64,000 nt of DNA, taken from the NCBI RefSeq assembly GCF_014646155.1, contig NZ_BMMX01000004.1, positions 164,980 through 228,979 of the forward strand. Direction: 5' to 3'. A program made the translations under genes and the position numbers. Below the pieces are notes generated by a model. That model did not search any database and had not been told where the DNA came from. It was given only the letters and a program-made list of their open reading frames with translations. The stretch is from Mangrovihabitans endophyticus. Its GTDB lineage: Bacteria; Actinomycetota; Actinomycetes; Mycobacteriales; Micromonosporaceae. Below are positions 8,768-17,284 of this stretch, piece by piece; positions within the stretch are counted from its first letter, which is position 1; every line of letters begins with the position of its first letter.

Positions 8768-10219
8768 ATGTCCTGGACCGAAAGGCATCCGTACGTGTTT
8801 GCGATTCGCCTGACCGACGCCCGGAACTCCGCCGACGCGAGCGCCCGGGTGGTGCCGGCTGGCGCCGACGGCCCGCTGGTCGCCGACGAGCGGGTGGCCG
8901 CCCACTGCGAGGCCCGCGGCACCCCGCAGGCGGGGGCGGTGCGCGAACTGTGGCACCCGGACGGCCCGGTGCTGGTGGTCGGTGTGGGTGCGCAGACGCT
9001 CGGCGAGTGGCGTGCCGCCGGCGCGGTTGCCGTCCGCGCGATGACCGGCGACGGGCCGCTGCGAGTGCTGCTGCCCGCCGCGGTGCCGGACGACGCGATG
9101 CGCGCCCTGGTGGAAGGGCTCTGGCTGGGCGGCTACCACGTGCGCACGCCGCGCACCGAGGCGGTCGACGTGCAGCTCACCGGCGCGCCCACGGACGGTG
9201 CCGAGGCGCGTCTGCGGGCCGCGATCGAGCAGGCGCGTGCGGTCGCCTCGGCGGTCTGGTTCGCCCGCGATCTGACCAATGCGCCGGCCTCGGAGAAGAA
9301 CCCCGCCTGGTTCGCCGACCAGGTGGTGGACGCCGCATCCGGCCGTGTCGACCTGAGCGTGACGGTGCGCGACGAGCAGCGGCTGGCGGCGGAGGGCTTC
9401 GGCGCCCTGCTGGCCGTCGGCGGCGGTAGCGCCACCCCGCCGAGACTGGTCGAGATGAGCTATCGCCCGCCCGCCGCGCGGCAGCACATCGTGCTGGTCG
9501 GCAAGGGCATCACCTTCGACACCGGCGGCATCTCGATCAAGACCCGTGAGGGCATGAAGCTGATGAAGAAGGACATGGCCGGCGCGGCGGCGGTGGTGGC
9601 GGCCACGCTCGCGGCGGCGGACTTGCGTCTGCCGGTGCGCGTCACCACCCTGGCGCCGCTGGCGGAGAACGCGGTCAGTGGCTCGGCGTACCGGCCCGGT
9701 GACGTGATCGAGCACTACGACGGCACCACCACCGAGACCACCAACAGCGACGCCGAAGGGCGGCTGGTGCTCGCCGACGCGCTCGGGTACGCCGTACGCG
9801 ACCTGCGTCCCGACGTCGTCGTCGACCTGGCCACGCTGACCGGGGCGAACGCGGTGGCACTGGGCCGGCGCACCGCGGCGCTCTACAGCCACAACGACGA
9901 TCTCGCGGCCGCCCTGGTGTCCGCGGGAGAGATGGCCGGCGAGGCGATGTGGCAGCTACCGCTGCCGGACGACTACACCGACCTGCTGCGCAGCGACCTG
10001 GCCGACCGGCACAGCTCACCCGCGGGCGGGCCGGGCTCGGTGGTCGCGGCGCTCTTCCTGCGCGAATTCCTGGGCGACAGGGTGGGCGACTGGGCACATC
10101 TGGACATGTCTGCGCCGTCCTGGTCGGACAGCGCGGACGGGGTACTGAGCAAGGGCGCGACCGGCTGGGGCGCGCACATGCTGGTGCGTTGGCTGGAGCG
10201 GCAGGGCGAGGCCGGCTAG
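8768..10219 (+). CDS. pepA: Leucyl aminopeptidase (M17 family)
   Basis: A 483-aa cytosolic dinuclear-metal aminopeptidase that releases N-terminal residues from peptides. The M17 C-terminal catalytic domain holds GKGITFDTGGISIKTREGMK, KKDMAGAAAV and the signature NSDAEGRLVLADAL. The N-terminal domain is shorter and less conserved. An alternative GTG lies 26 bp downstream. The stop TAG shares the palindrome CTAG (10216-10219) with the stop of the convergent methyltransferase gene. Confidence 0.95.
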   Translation: MSWTERHPYVFAIRLTDARNSADASARVVPAGADGPLVADERVAAHCEARGTPQAGAVRELWHPDGPVLVVGVGAQTLGEWRAAGAVAVRAMTGDGPLRVLLPAAVPDDAMRALVEGLWLGGYHVRTPRTEAVDVQLTGAPTDGAEARLRAAIEQARAVASAVWFARDLTNAPASEKNPAWFADQVVDAASGRVDLSVTVRDEQRLAAEGFGALLAVGGGSATPPRLVEMSYRPPAARQHIVLVGKGITFDTGGISIKTREGMKLMKKDMAGAAAVVAATLAAADLRLPVRVTTLAPLAENAVSGSAYRPGDVIEHYDGTTTETTNSDAEGRLVLADALGYAVRDLRPDVVVDLATLTGANAVALGRRTAALYSHNDDLAAALVSAGEMAGEAMWQLPLPDDYTDLLRSDLADRHSSPAGGPGSVVAALFLREFLGDRVGDWAHLDMSAPSWSDSADGVLSKGATGWGAHMLVRWLERQGEAG

Positions 10220-10891
10220 CGGCGCACCGCGGCCAGCACACCGGTGCCGGCCGGGATGAGCGCCGGCACCCAGTCCGCCGACTCCCGGATCCTGCTCAGC
10301 GTCTCGCGGATGGTCACCGTGTCCACATCCCGGGCGGACGGATCGCCGATCCGCCCGCCGGCCAGCGCGCCGTTCACCACGAGCACCCCGCCGGGGCGCA
10401 GCAGCCGCAGCGCGGCCTCCGCGCAAGCGCCCAGCTCGGCCGGGTCCGCGTCCAAGAAGACCAGGTCGTAGACGCCGTCGGCGAGCCGCGGCAGCACGTC
10501 CAGCGCGCGCCCGGTAATGATCCGGGTGCGTGACGGCGCGAACGCGGCCTCGGCGAAGACCCGCCGCGCGATCCGCTGATGCTCGTGGTCCACGTCGATG
10601 GTGGTCAGCACGCCGTCCGCGCGCATCCCGCGCAGCAGCCACAGGCCGCTCACGCCGGTGCCGGTGCCGATCTCCACCACGGCCTTGGCGCTGCCTGCCG
10701 CCGCGAGCAGCCGCAACACGGCGCCGACACCCTGACTGACCGACGTGAGTCCGAGCTCGGCGGCGAGATTGCGTGCCATTTGCAGGACCTCGTCCTCGCC
10801 GGCGAACGCCTCAGCGAAGATCGAAGACTGGCCCTCGGGGGTCCCGAACGGGCGGGCTACGGTGGCGATGACGACCCCCTCGTGCGTGCAT
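10216..10891 (-). CDS. SAM-dependent O-methyltransferase (family 3), start region apparently frameshifted
   Basis: Soluble class I methyltransferase homologous to the O-methyltransferase that precedes sigE/htrA in mycobacteria (Rv1220c). The body includes FAGEDEVLQMARNLAAELG, the SAM motif VVEIGTGTGVSGLWLLRG and YDLVFLDADPAELG. Oddity: the correct frame has no ATG/GTG/TTG in the expected N-terminal area. The ATG at 10891, preceded by AGGAG, is one frame off. Removing one base from the run of five C (10875-10879, plus strand) would give MHARGVVIATVARPFG in frame. This is either a homopolymer sequencing error, a frameshift, or a start at the internal ATG at 10779. Confidence 0.78.
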
Positions 10892-11002
10892 GGACTCCTA
10901 TGAGCGTAGAGGGACGTGACGCGTGGCTTCGATGAAGGCGGTGCATCCGTGTCATCCTGGATGCGGAGCCGCGCATCGGCGCGGGACGAGTGGAGGACCG
11001 AC

Positions 11003-12268
11003 GTGACCGACGGCTGGAACTGGCGCCGGCCTCCGACACCCCCGGCCGCAGAGTCCGGTCGTCCCGCCGGGTCCCCGTGGTGGTCCGATGCGTTGACCGA
11101 TCCGTGGCGCGACCCGCAAGCACCGGCGGCAGTGGTGGTGCCGGCCCCGCCGGCGAGCACCGGGCCAGCCCCGGAACCCGTCGCCGATCCGGACGCGCCG
11201 CGCCGCAGCCTCGCCCCGATCCTGATCATCTGTCTGGTGACCGCGTTGCTGGCCGGCGGGCTTGGCGGGACGTTGGGATACGTCTTCGCGATGCGGTCCG
11301 GCGTGGGCGCCGGGAGCACCGCGCTGGGCGCCCCGGCCCAGCAGAACCCGGCCGGCGTCGACCGCGCGCCGGAGTCGCTGGCCGGCGTGGCCAAGACGGT
11401 CACCCCCAGCGTGGTCACCGTGCGCGTCACCGGGGCCATCGGGTCTGGCTTCGTGGTCACCGGCAGCGGGTACGTGATCACCAACGACCACGTGGTCGAG
11501 GGCGCGGACAGCGGCGCCATGTCGGTGGCCTTCAGCGACGGTTCCACCGCTCGCGCGAGCCTGGTGGGACGGGACCCGGAGTCCGACATCGCGGTGCTGA
11601 AGGTGTCCAAGTCCGGCCTCCAGCCGGTCCGGCTGGGCAACTCCGACCAGATCGCGGTCGGTGATCCGGTGCTCGCCTTCGGTTCTCCGCTGGCCCTGGT
11701 CAACACCGTCACGTACGGCATCGTCAGCGCCCTGGATCGCACCATCGAAGCGGGCGAACCGGGCGGGGTGACCCGCTACTACGCGGCCATCCAGACCGAC
11801 GCGGCGGTCAACCAGGGCAACTCGGGCGGGCCGCTGGTGGACGGCGCGGGCCGGGTCATCGGCGTCAACTCGGTGATCCGCTCCATCGGCGCTTCGGAAG
11901 CCGAGGCGGGCAACATCGGATTGGCCTTCGCCATCCCGATCAACCAGGCGCAACGGGTGGCGTCGGACATCATCGACTCGGGCAAGGCCCGGCGCACCGT
12001 GATCGGCGCCGAGGTCGTCACCGGAGGCACCGGCGTGGCCAGTGGCGGCGCCCAGTTGCGGTCGGTCGACTCGGCCGGACCGGCGGCGCGCGCCGGCCTG
12101 AAGGCGGGCGACGTCGTCACCAAGATCGACGGGCATCCGCTGGAGGACGGCACCGACCTGATCGCCCTGGTCCGCAAGTACGCCCCGAACACCGTGGTCT
12201 CGGTGGAGTACCGCCGCGGCGGCAGCGACATGACCGCCTCGGTCACGCTCGCCGCGGACTCCAACTAG
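11003..12268 (+). CDS. htrA: HtrA/DegP-like trypsin-type serine protease with PDZ domain
   Basis: A 421-aa membrane-anchored quality-control protease. Order: proline-rich cytosolic N-terminus, one transmembrane helix at about residues 73-97 (LAPILIICLVTALLAGGLGG), S1C protease domain, C-terminal PDZ domain (about 330-415). The triad is His in VITNDHVVEG, Asp in ESDIAVLKV and Ser in NQGNSGGPLV. The GTG at 11003 was chosen because GGAGG lies 6 nt upstream; upstream in-frame starts lack an SD. Precedes tatB, as in mycobacteria, but the usual sigE and anti-sigma genes are absent. Confidence 0.93.
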   Translation: MTDGWNWRRPPTPPAAESGRPAGSPWWSDALTDPWRDPQAPAAVVVPAPPASTGPAPEPVADPDAPRRSLAPILIICLVTALLAGGLGGTLGYVFAMRSGVGAGSTALGAPAQQNPAGVDRAPESLAGVAKTVTPSVVTVRVTGAIGSGFVVTGSGYVITNDHVVEGADSGAMSVAFSDGSTARASLVGRDPESDIAVLKVSKSGLQPVRLGNSDQIAVGDPVLAFGSPLALVNTVTYGIVSALDRTIEAGEPGGVTRYYAAIQTDAAVNQGNSGGPLVDGAGRVIGVNSVIRSIGASEAEAGNIGLAFAIPINQAQRVASDIIDSGKARRTVIGAEVVTGGTGVASGGAQLRSVDSAGPAARAGLKAGDVVTKIDGHPLEDGTDLIALVRKYAPNTVVSVEYRRGGSDMTASVTLAADSN

Positions 12269-12371
12269 CCGACCGGACGCTCAGCGAATGCGCGTACGCT
12301 AGGCCCCGTCGCCGGGTCGATCCGCCGGACGTGGGACCGGGCCGGCGCGACGGATTCAGGGGAGGCCCCGG

Positions 12372-12839
12372 GTGTTCGAGAACCTGAACTGGTGGGAGAT
12401 CGGCGCGCTGCTCATGCTCGCGCTGATGATCTTCGGGGAACGGCTGCCCAAGGTCATCGGTGACGGCATGCGGATGCTGCGCGGGCTGCGCGCCATGGCC
12501 CAGAACGCCACCGCCGACCTGAGCCGTGAGCTCGGCACCGACATCCAGTTGCAGGACTTGCACCCTAAGGCGTTCATCCGCAAGCACCTGCTCAGCGAGG
12601 AAGACGAGGCGGCCATCCGCAAGCCGCTCCAGGGTCTGTTCGACGACGTGAAGCAGGACCTCAACGGCGTACGGTCGGAGCTCAACGACGTCGCGACGGC
12701 GGCCGACCCGAAGTCGTGGCGTGCGGAAGCGGCCTCGGAGTCGTCCGCATCGGCGGCGGTGTCGGGCGGCCCGGCCAAAACGGCCGGGGAGAGCCCGGCC
12801 AAGCCGTCGACGCCCGCCTACGACTTGGACGCCACCTGA
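12372..12839 (+). CDS. tatB: Sec-independent protein translocase subunit TatB
   Basis: A 155-aa Tat export component. It has the classic short N-terminal transmembrane helix (residues 6-22), the FGERLPKVI hinge and an amphipathic helix, then a charged helical region and an unstructured Ala/Ser/Pro tail. TatB with TatC recognises twin-arginine signal peptides at the inner membrane. GTG start with GGGGAGG upstream. A TACGCT -10 candidate at 12295-12300 would give a leader of about 65 nt. Confidence 0.93.
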   Translation: MFENLNWWEIGALLMLALMIFGERLPKVIGDGMRMLRGLRAMAQNATADLSRELGTDIQLQDLHPKAFIRKHLLSEEDEAAIRKPLQGLFDDVKQDLNGVRSELNDVATAADPKSWRAEAASESSASAAVSGGPAKTAGESPAKPSTPAYDLDAT

Positions 12840-12862
12840 GACGGATGGCCCCCTGAGGTTTG

Positions 12863-14020
12863 CTACCGCCCGCCGGCGTTCACGGTCAGCCCGAGCGGCT
12901 TCCCGACCAGGGAATCCCGGCGTACCGCCAGGCGTTCCGCCACCGCGTCCAGGGCACGCGCCGCCGGGGTCTGCGGATCGGCCAGCACCACCGGATCGCC
13001 CTCGTCACCGGACTCCCGCACGCGGGTGTCCAGCGGGATCTGACCCAGCAACGGCACCGAGGCGCCCACCGTGCGGGTCAGGGACTGCGCGACGGTCTCG
13101 CCGCCGCCGGCACCGAACACCTCCATCCGGGAGCCGTCCGGCAGTTCCAGCCATGACATGTTCTCCACCACGCCGACCAGGCGCTGATGGGTCTGCATGG
13201 CGATCGCGCCGGCCCGCTCGGCGACCTCCGCCGCGGCCGCCTGAGGTGTGGTGACCACCAGGATCTCGGCGTTCGGCAGCAGTTGTGCCAACGAGATGGC
13301 GACGTCGCCGGTGCCCGGCGGCAGGTCGAGCAGCAAGACGTCCAGATCGCCCCAGTAGACGTCGGCGAGGAACTGCTGCAGCGCCCGGTGCAGCATCGGA
13401 CCGCGCCACACCACTGCCGCGTTTCCCGCGGTGAACATCCCGATGGAGATCACCTTCACGCCGTGTGACTGGGGCGGCATGATCATGTCTTCCACGCGGG
13501 TGGGACGCCCGTCGACGCCGAGCATCCGGGGCACCGAATGGCCGTAGATGTCCGCGTCGATGACGCCGACGGACAGCCCGCGCTGCGCCAGCGCTGCCGC
13601 CAGGTTCACGGTCACGCTGGACTTTCCGACGCCGCCCTTGCCACTGGCCACCGCGTACACCCGAGTGCGCGAGCCGGGCTGGGCGAACGGGATGACCGGC
13701 TCCGCCTCCCCGCCGCCTCCGCGCAGGCTGGCCTGCAGCTCCTTGCGCTGCTGCTCGGACATGACGCCGAAGTCGACACGCACTGATGCGATGCCGGGGA
13801 TGGCGGTGAGCGCCGCGGTGATGTCGGCGTTCAGCTTGTCGCGCAGCGGGCAGCCCGAGACGGTGAGTAGCAGCTCGACCGTGACCGTGTCCCCGGTCAC
13901 GGTGAAACCCCGCACCATGCCGAGCTCGGTGATCGGGCGGCGGATCTCCGGGTCGTCGACGGTGGCCAGGGCTGCCTGGATGGCGTCTTCGAGCGCGGCC
14001 GAGGGAGCGGGAGCTGACAT
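12863..14020 (-). CDS. mrp: Mrp/NBP35 family iron-sulfur cluster carrier ATPase
   Basis: A 385-aa P-loop ATPase (ApbC/Mrp) involved in iron-sulfur cluster delivery. An N-terminal MIP18/DUF59 domain (about 8-85) precedes the deviant Walker A SGKGGVGKSSVTVNLAAAL. The Walker-B-like LLLDLPPGTGD and ENMSWLELPDG follow. The CxxC seen after ENMS in enterobacterial Mrp is absent, as in other actinobacterial members. The ATG at 14020 is preferred to that at 14029, because TAGCAT (14033-14028) lies 7 nt before it. Confidence 0.93.
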   Translation of the reverse strand: MSAPAPSAALEDAIQAALATVDDPEIRRPITELGMVRGFTVTGDTVTVELLLTVSGCPLRDKLNADITAALTAIPGIASVRVDFGVMSEQQRKELQASLRGGGGEAEPVIPFAQPGSRTRVYAVASGKGGVGKSSVTVNLAAALAQRGLSVGVIDADIYGHSVPRMLGVDGRPTRVEDMIMPPQSHGVKVISIGMFTAGNAAVVWRGPMLHRALQQFLADVYWGDLDVLLLDLPPGTGDVAISLAQLLPNAEILVVTTPQAAAAEVAERAGAIAMQTHQRLVGVVENMSWLELPDGSRMEVFGAGGGETVAQSLTRTVGASVPLLGQIPLDTRVRESGDEGDPVVLADPQTPAARALDAVAERLAVRRDSLVGKPLGLTVNAGGR

Positions 14021-14041
14021 GCGGCCCATGCTACGTCGCTC

Positions 14042-14566
14042 TCAAGTGCGGTCCGCGTCCCACTCCTTGCGCTCCAGCTTCTGCCGACGGTGCGCCGCCT
14101 CGTCGAGTTCGTCGGCCAGCCGGCTCAGTTCGGACCGGACGAAGTCCCGGGTCGCCACCTCGCCCAACGCGACACGCAGCGAGGCGATCTCGCGTGCCAG
14201 ATATTCGGTGTCCGCCTTCTGCATCGCCGCTCGACGGCGATCCTCTTCCATGGCCAGCCGGTCCCGGTCCGTCTGCCGGTTCTGCGCGAGCAGGATCAGC
14301 GGAGCCGCGTACGAGGCCTGCAGTGACAGCACCAGGGTCAGGAACGTGAAGGTGTACGGGTCGAACCGCAGACTGGCGGGCGCCAGCGTGTTCCAGGCGA
14401 ACCAGGCCCCGATCACCACCGTCATCCAGACGATGAACCGAGCGGTCCCCATATAGCGGGCGATGTTCTCGGACCACTGACCGAACGCCTCCGGGTCGAA
14501 CCGCGGCAGCCGCACCCGGCCCGGCTGCACCGGCTGGTCCAGCCGGTCACGGCGCAGATCGCTCAC
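14042..14566 (-). CDS. DUF1003 domain-containing membrane protein
   Basis: A 174-aa protein with two central transmembrane helices (about 42-62 and 72-94; FIVWMTVVIGAWFAWNTLAP and TFLTLVLSLQASYAAPLILL) and a long charged coiled-coil-like C-terminus. The DUF1003 function is unknown. The GTG start overlaps the stop of the MgtE-N/CBS gene by GTGA, so the two are co-translated. The pair looks like a split system: a soluble magnesium-sensor-like protein and a small membrane partner. Confidence 0.85.
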   Translation of the reverse strand: MSDLRRDRLDQPVQPGRVRLPRFDPEAFGQWSENIARYMGTARFIVWMTVVIGAWFAWNTLAPASLRFDPYTFTFLTLVLSLQASYAAPLILLAQNRQTDRDRLAMEEDRRRAAMQKADTEYLAREIASLRVALGEVATRDFVRSELSRLADELDEAAHRRQKLERKEWDADRT

Positions 14567-15855
14567 CGTGTCGCCCTCGGCAGGATCGCGGTGTCCGTGT
14601 CGTCCTTATCCCGGTCGCGCCAGTCCCGCGGCAGCGAATGGTCCAGCACGTCGTCCACCGTCACCGCCCCTACCAGCCGATATGCGTTGTCGACCACCGG
14701 CATCGCCACCATGTCGTAGGTCGCCATGCGCCGAGTGATCTCGGTCAGGTCCGTCTCCGGCGACAGCGGGTCGATGTCGGTCTCCACCAGGCCGCCCAGG
14801 ATCGCGGCCGGCGGTTCCCGCAGCAGCCGCTGGAAGTGGGCCATGCCGAGGTACTTCCCGCTGGGCGTGGCGGACGGCGCGCGCGCCACGAACACCTGTG
14901 CGGCGACCACCGGCGACAGTTCCGGTTCGCGGATGCGGGCCAGCGCCTCGGCCACGGTGGCGTCCGGCGTCATGATCACCGGTTCCGACGTCATCACGCT
15001 ACCCGCCGTGCCGGGACGATAATTCATCAGTTGCCGGACCGGTGCCGCTTCCTCCGGTTCCATCAGATCCAGCAGCACCGCCTGCTCGGCCTTCGGCAAC
15101 TCGGCCAGCAGGTCCGCCGCGTCGTCCGGATCCATCCGTTCCAGCACGTCCGCGGCGCGCTCCCGGTCCAGCCGGATGAGGATCTCCACCTGGTCGTGCT
15201 CGGGGAGTTCCTCCAGCACATCGGCCAGCGTACGGTCGCTCAACGCCTCGGCCACCTCGTTGCGCCGCGCCGACGGCAGATCCTGCAGCGCGTTCGCCAT
15301 GTCCGCCGGCCGCATCTGCTCCAGCAGAGCGATCAGGTTCGACGTGCCCTGGGTGTCGGTCGGCCCGATCAGGCCCTTCACCCGCTCGTATTCGGCCTGA
15401 TAGACGTGTCCTCGACGCGCGAGCCGACCGGTGTGCTGACGGACCGCGATCCGGGTGACCAACCACTCGTTGTTGCGGTTCAGGTCCATCCCGACGTCCA
15501 CCACCGTTCCGGCGGTGCCCGGCCCATTGCCGTCCTCCGGCAGCACCGTCACGCGGCGGTCCAGCAGATCCTCGAGCACGAGCAGCTCGTTCTGCCGCTT
15601 CTCGAAGCGGCGCAGGTTCAGCGTGCCGGTGCTGAGCACGACCGCATCGGCGTCCATGGAGGTGACCCGGCCGATCGGCAGGAAGATCCGGCGTCGCAGC
15701 GCCATCTCCGCGATCAGGCCGACGATCTGCGGCGGTCGGTTCGTGGTGCGCAGCCGCACCACCGCGTCGCGTACCCGGCCCACGCGATCGCCGTTCGGGT
15801 CGAAGACGGGGAGCGCGGCGAGGCGTGCGAGATACACCCTGGTCCCCATGGTCAC
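14563..15855 (-). CDS. PRC-barrel / MgtE intracellular N domain / CBS-pair protein
   Basis: A 430-aa soluble protein. An N-terminal PRC-barrel-like region (residues 1-75) is followed by MgtE_N superhelix repeats (about 190-280: ALQDLPSARRNEVAEAL, LERMDPDDAADLLAELP) and a CBS pair (about 290-400; VMTSEPVIMTPDATVAEAL). It has the regulatory modules of MgtE magnesium channels but no channel transmembrane domain. Mycobacterium Rv1232c is similar. Chosen GTG is 6 nt after TACTCT (15867-15862), a leaderless promoter; the ATG two codons later is possible. Confidence 0.88.
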   Translation of the reverse strand: MTMGTRVYLARLAALPVFDPNGDRVGRVRDAVVRLRTTNRPPQIVGLIAEMALRRRIFLPIGRVTSMDADAVVLSTGTLNLRRFEKRQNELLVLEDLLDRRVTVLPEDGNGPGTAGTVVDVGMDLNRNNEWLVTRIAVRQHTGRLARRGHVYQAEYERVKGLIGPTDTQGTSNLIALLEQMRPADMANALQDLPSARRNEVAEALSDRTLADVLEELPEHDQVEILIRLDRERAADVLERMDPDDAADLLAELPKAEQAVLLDLMEPEEAAPVRQLMNYRPGTAGSVMTSEPVIMTPDATVAEALARIREPELSPVVAAQVFVARAPSATPSGKYLGMAHFQRLLREPPAAILGGLVETDIDPLSPETDLTEITRRMATYDMVAMPVVDNAYRLVGAVTVDDVLDHSLPRDWRDRDKDDTDTAILPRATR

Positions 15856-15861
15856 GTCCCC

Positions 15862-15876
15862 AGAGTAGGTTAGCGT
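15862..15876. promoter_or_regulatory. Back-to-back divergent -10 elements
   Basis: TACTCT on the minus strand (15867-15862) is 6 nt from the GTG of the MgtE-N/CBS gene. TAGCGT on the plus strand (15871-15876) is 6 nt from the ATG of phzF. The two -10 boxes are only 3 bp apart, so the promoters overlap and each -35 region would fall inside the other gene. Leaderless starts are inferred. Confidence 0.6.
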
Positions 15877-15882
15877 CGGGTC

Positions 15883-16776
15883 ATGTCTACCGTGGCGTAC
15901 GAGATCGTCGACGTCTTCACCGATCGGCCCTTCGCCGGCAATCCCCTTGCCGTGGTGTTCGATGCCGAAGCCCTCGCGGCGGATCAGATGCAGGCGCTGG
16001 CGCGCGAGTTCAACCTTTCGGAGACGATTTTCGTGCTGCCACCGGAGCGCGGCGGCACCTATCGAGCGCGGATCTTCACACCCGAGGTCGAGCTGCCGTT
16101 CGCCGGGCATCCCAGCGTCGGCGCCGCGGTGACCATGATGCGGCGCGGACTCACCGCCGCGGGCGGCATCGTGCAGGAATGCGGCGCCGGCAATCTCCCG
16201 ATCGACGTCTCCCCGGCCGGGTCGGCCACGCTGACCGGCGGTCAGCCGACGCTCGGCGACGCCGCCGATCCCAAGATGCTCCTGGAACTGGCCGGTCTGA
16301 CCGCCGACGATTACGCCGGAGACCAGACGGAGGCGACGGGCGATGCGGTGCCGCGTCGTGCCGGGTGCGGGCTGGAATGCGCGTTCTTGCCGGTACGCCG
16401 GTCGGCTCTGTCCCGGGCCCGCGTCGACGCCGACTTGTCCCGGTCTCTCGCCGAGCCGCTGATCAGCGTTTTCGCCTGGGATGCGGAGACACATCAGGCG
16501 TACGCGCGGGTGTTCGCTCCGGGGGTCTCGGTGGCGGAGGATCCGGCGACCGGTTCCGCGGCACTCGGCCTCGGCGTGTGGCTTGTCGGGTCCGGCTGGT
16601 TGCCCGCGGACGGTACCTCCGACTATGTCGTCCATCAGGGCGTCGACATGCATCGGCCGTCGCTGTTGACGTGCACGGTGACTGCAGCCGGAGGGACGCC
16701 GACCGCCGCGACCGTGTCCGGTCACGTCGTGCCGGTGGCCAGGGGTGAGATCGCGGTGCCGCCGTTCGTGGGCTAG
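15883..16776 (+). CDS. PhzF family phenazine biosynthesis-like isomerase/epimerase
   Basis: A 297-aa protein of the diaminopimelate-epimerase fold with two mirrored halves. Visible: [19 protein letters not shown], the catalytic Glu region [26 protein letters not shown] and the second-half [14 protein letters not shown]. True PhzF isomerises trans-2,3-dihydro-3-hydroxyanthranilate. No phenazine genes are nearby, so this is an orphan homologue of unknown substrate. Its stop shares CTAG with the convergent gene. Confidence 0.88.
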   Translation: MSTVAYEIVDVFTDRPFAGNPLAVVFDAEALAADQMQALAREFNLSETIFVLPPERGGTYRARIFTPEVELPFAGHPSVGAAVTMMRRGLTAAGGIVQECGAGNLPIDVSPAGSATLTGGQPTLGDAADPKMLLELAGLTADDYAGDQTEATGDAVPRRAGCGLECAFLPVRRSALSRARVDADLSRSLAEPLISVFAWDAETHQAYARVFAPGVSVAEDPATGSAALGLGVWLVGSGWLPADGTSDYVVHQGVDMHRPSLLTCTVTAAGGTPTAATVSGHVVPVARGEIAVPPFVG

Positions 16777-17264
16777 CGGCGGACGCGATGCAGGCGGAAG
16801 GGGCGCCGCGCAACAACCCGGGCGGGGCTCTCCCGTGGCGGCGCGGCTCCCGCGTCGTCGGGCAACTCCGGCGCTCCCACCGCGGTCTCGGGCTGCGGAC
16901 GCAGCCGCACCACGGCGCAGCCGGTCGTTGCCCACCTGCCGACCACGTGGTCGGCGGTGCCGACGGCGTTCAGACGCTTGCCGGCGAGTTGCGGGGCGAT
17001 CGTCTGCCAGTCCTCGGTATCCGGGGCGACGCGCTCGACGGCCGCCTCCCAGAGCACGATCAATCCGCCGTTGTCGCCGCGCAGACGCACCGTGGCCGAC
17101 CCGGCATCGGCCAATCCGGGCGCGCTCTGCTCGCCCGGACCGGTCACCACGATCAGCGTGCCGTCCAGCGGCATGCACCACAGCGCGCGTGGCGGCTGAT
17201 CGCCGACGGACACCCAGGCCAGCGACGCCTTTTTGACCGCTTCGTCGATCAGGAACCCGCTCAC
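16773..17264 (-). CDS. Conserved hypothetical protein, possible FMN/F420-binding split-barrel
   Basis: A 163-aa soluble protein with beta-rich sequence (SLAWVSVGDQPPRALWCMPLDGTLIVVTG) reminiscent of pyridoxamine-phosphate-oxidase-like split barrels. No diagnostic motif is certain. Conserved-looking hydrophobic strands continue to about residue 110 and the tail is basic. GTG at 17264 chosen since CAGGAT lies 7 nt upstream; an ATG at 17273 is also in frame. Convergent with phzF. Confidence 0.6.
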   Translation of the reverse strand: MSGFLIDEAVKKASLAWVSVGDQPPRALWCMPLDGTLIVVTGPGEQSAPGLADAGSATVRLRGDNGGLIVLWEAAVERVAPDTEDWQTIAPQLAGKRLNAVGTADHVVGRWATTGCAVVRLRPQPETAVGAPELPDDAGAAPPRESPARVVARRPFRLHRVRR

Positions 17265-17284
17265 GCGGCCCATCCTGCCACGCG

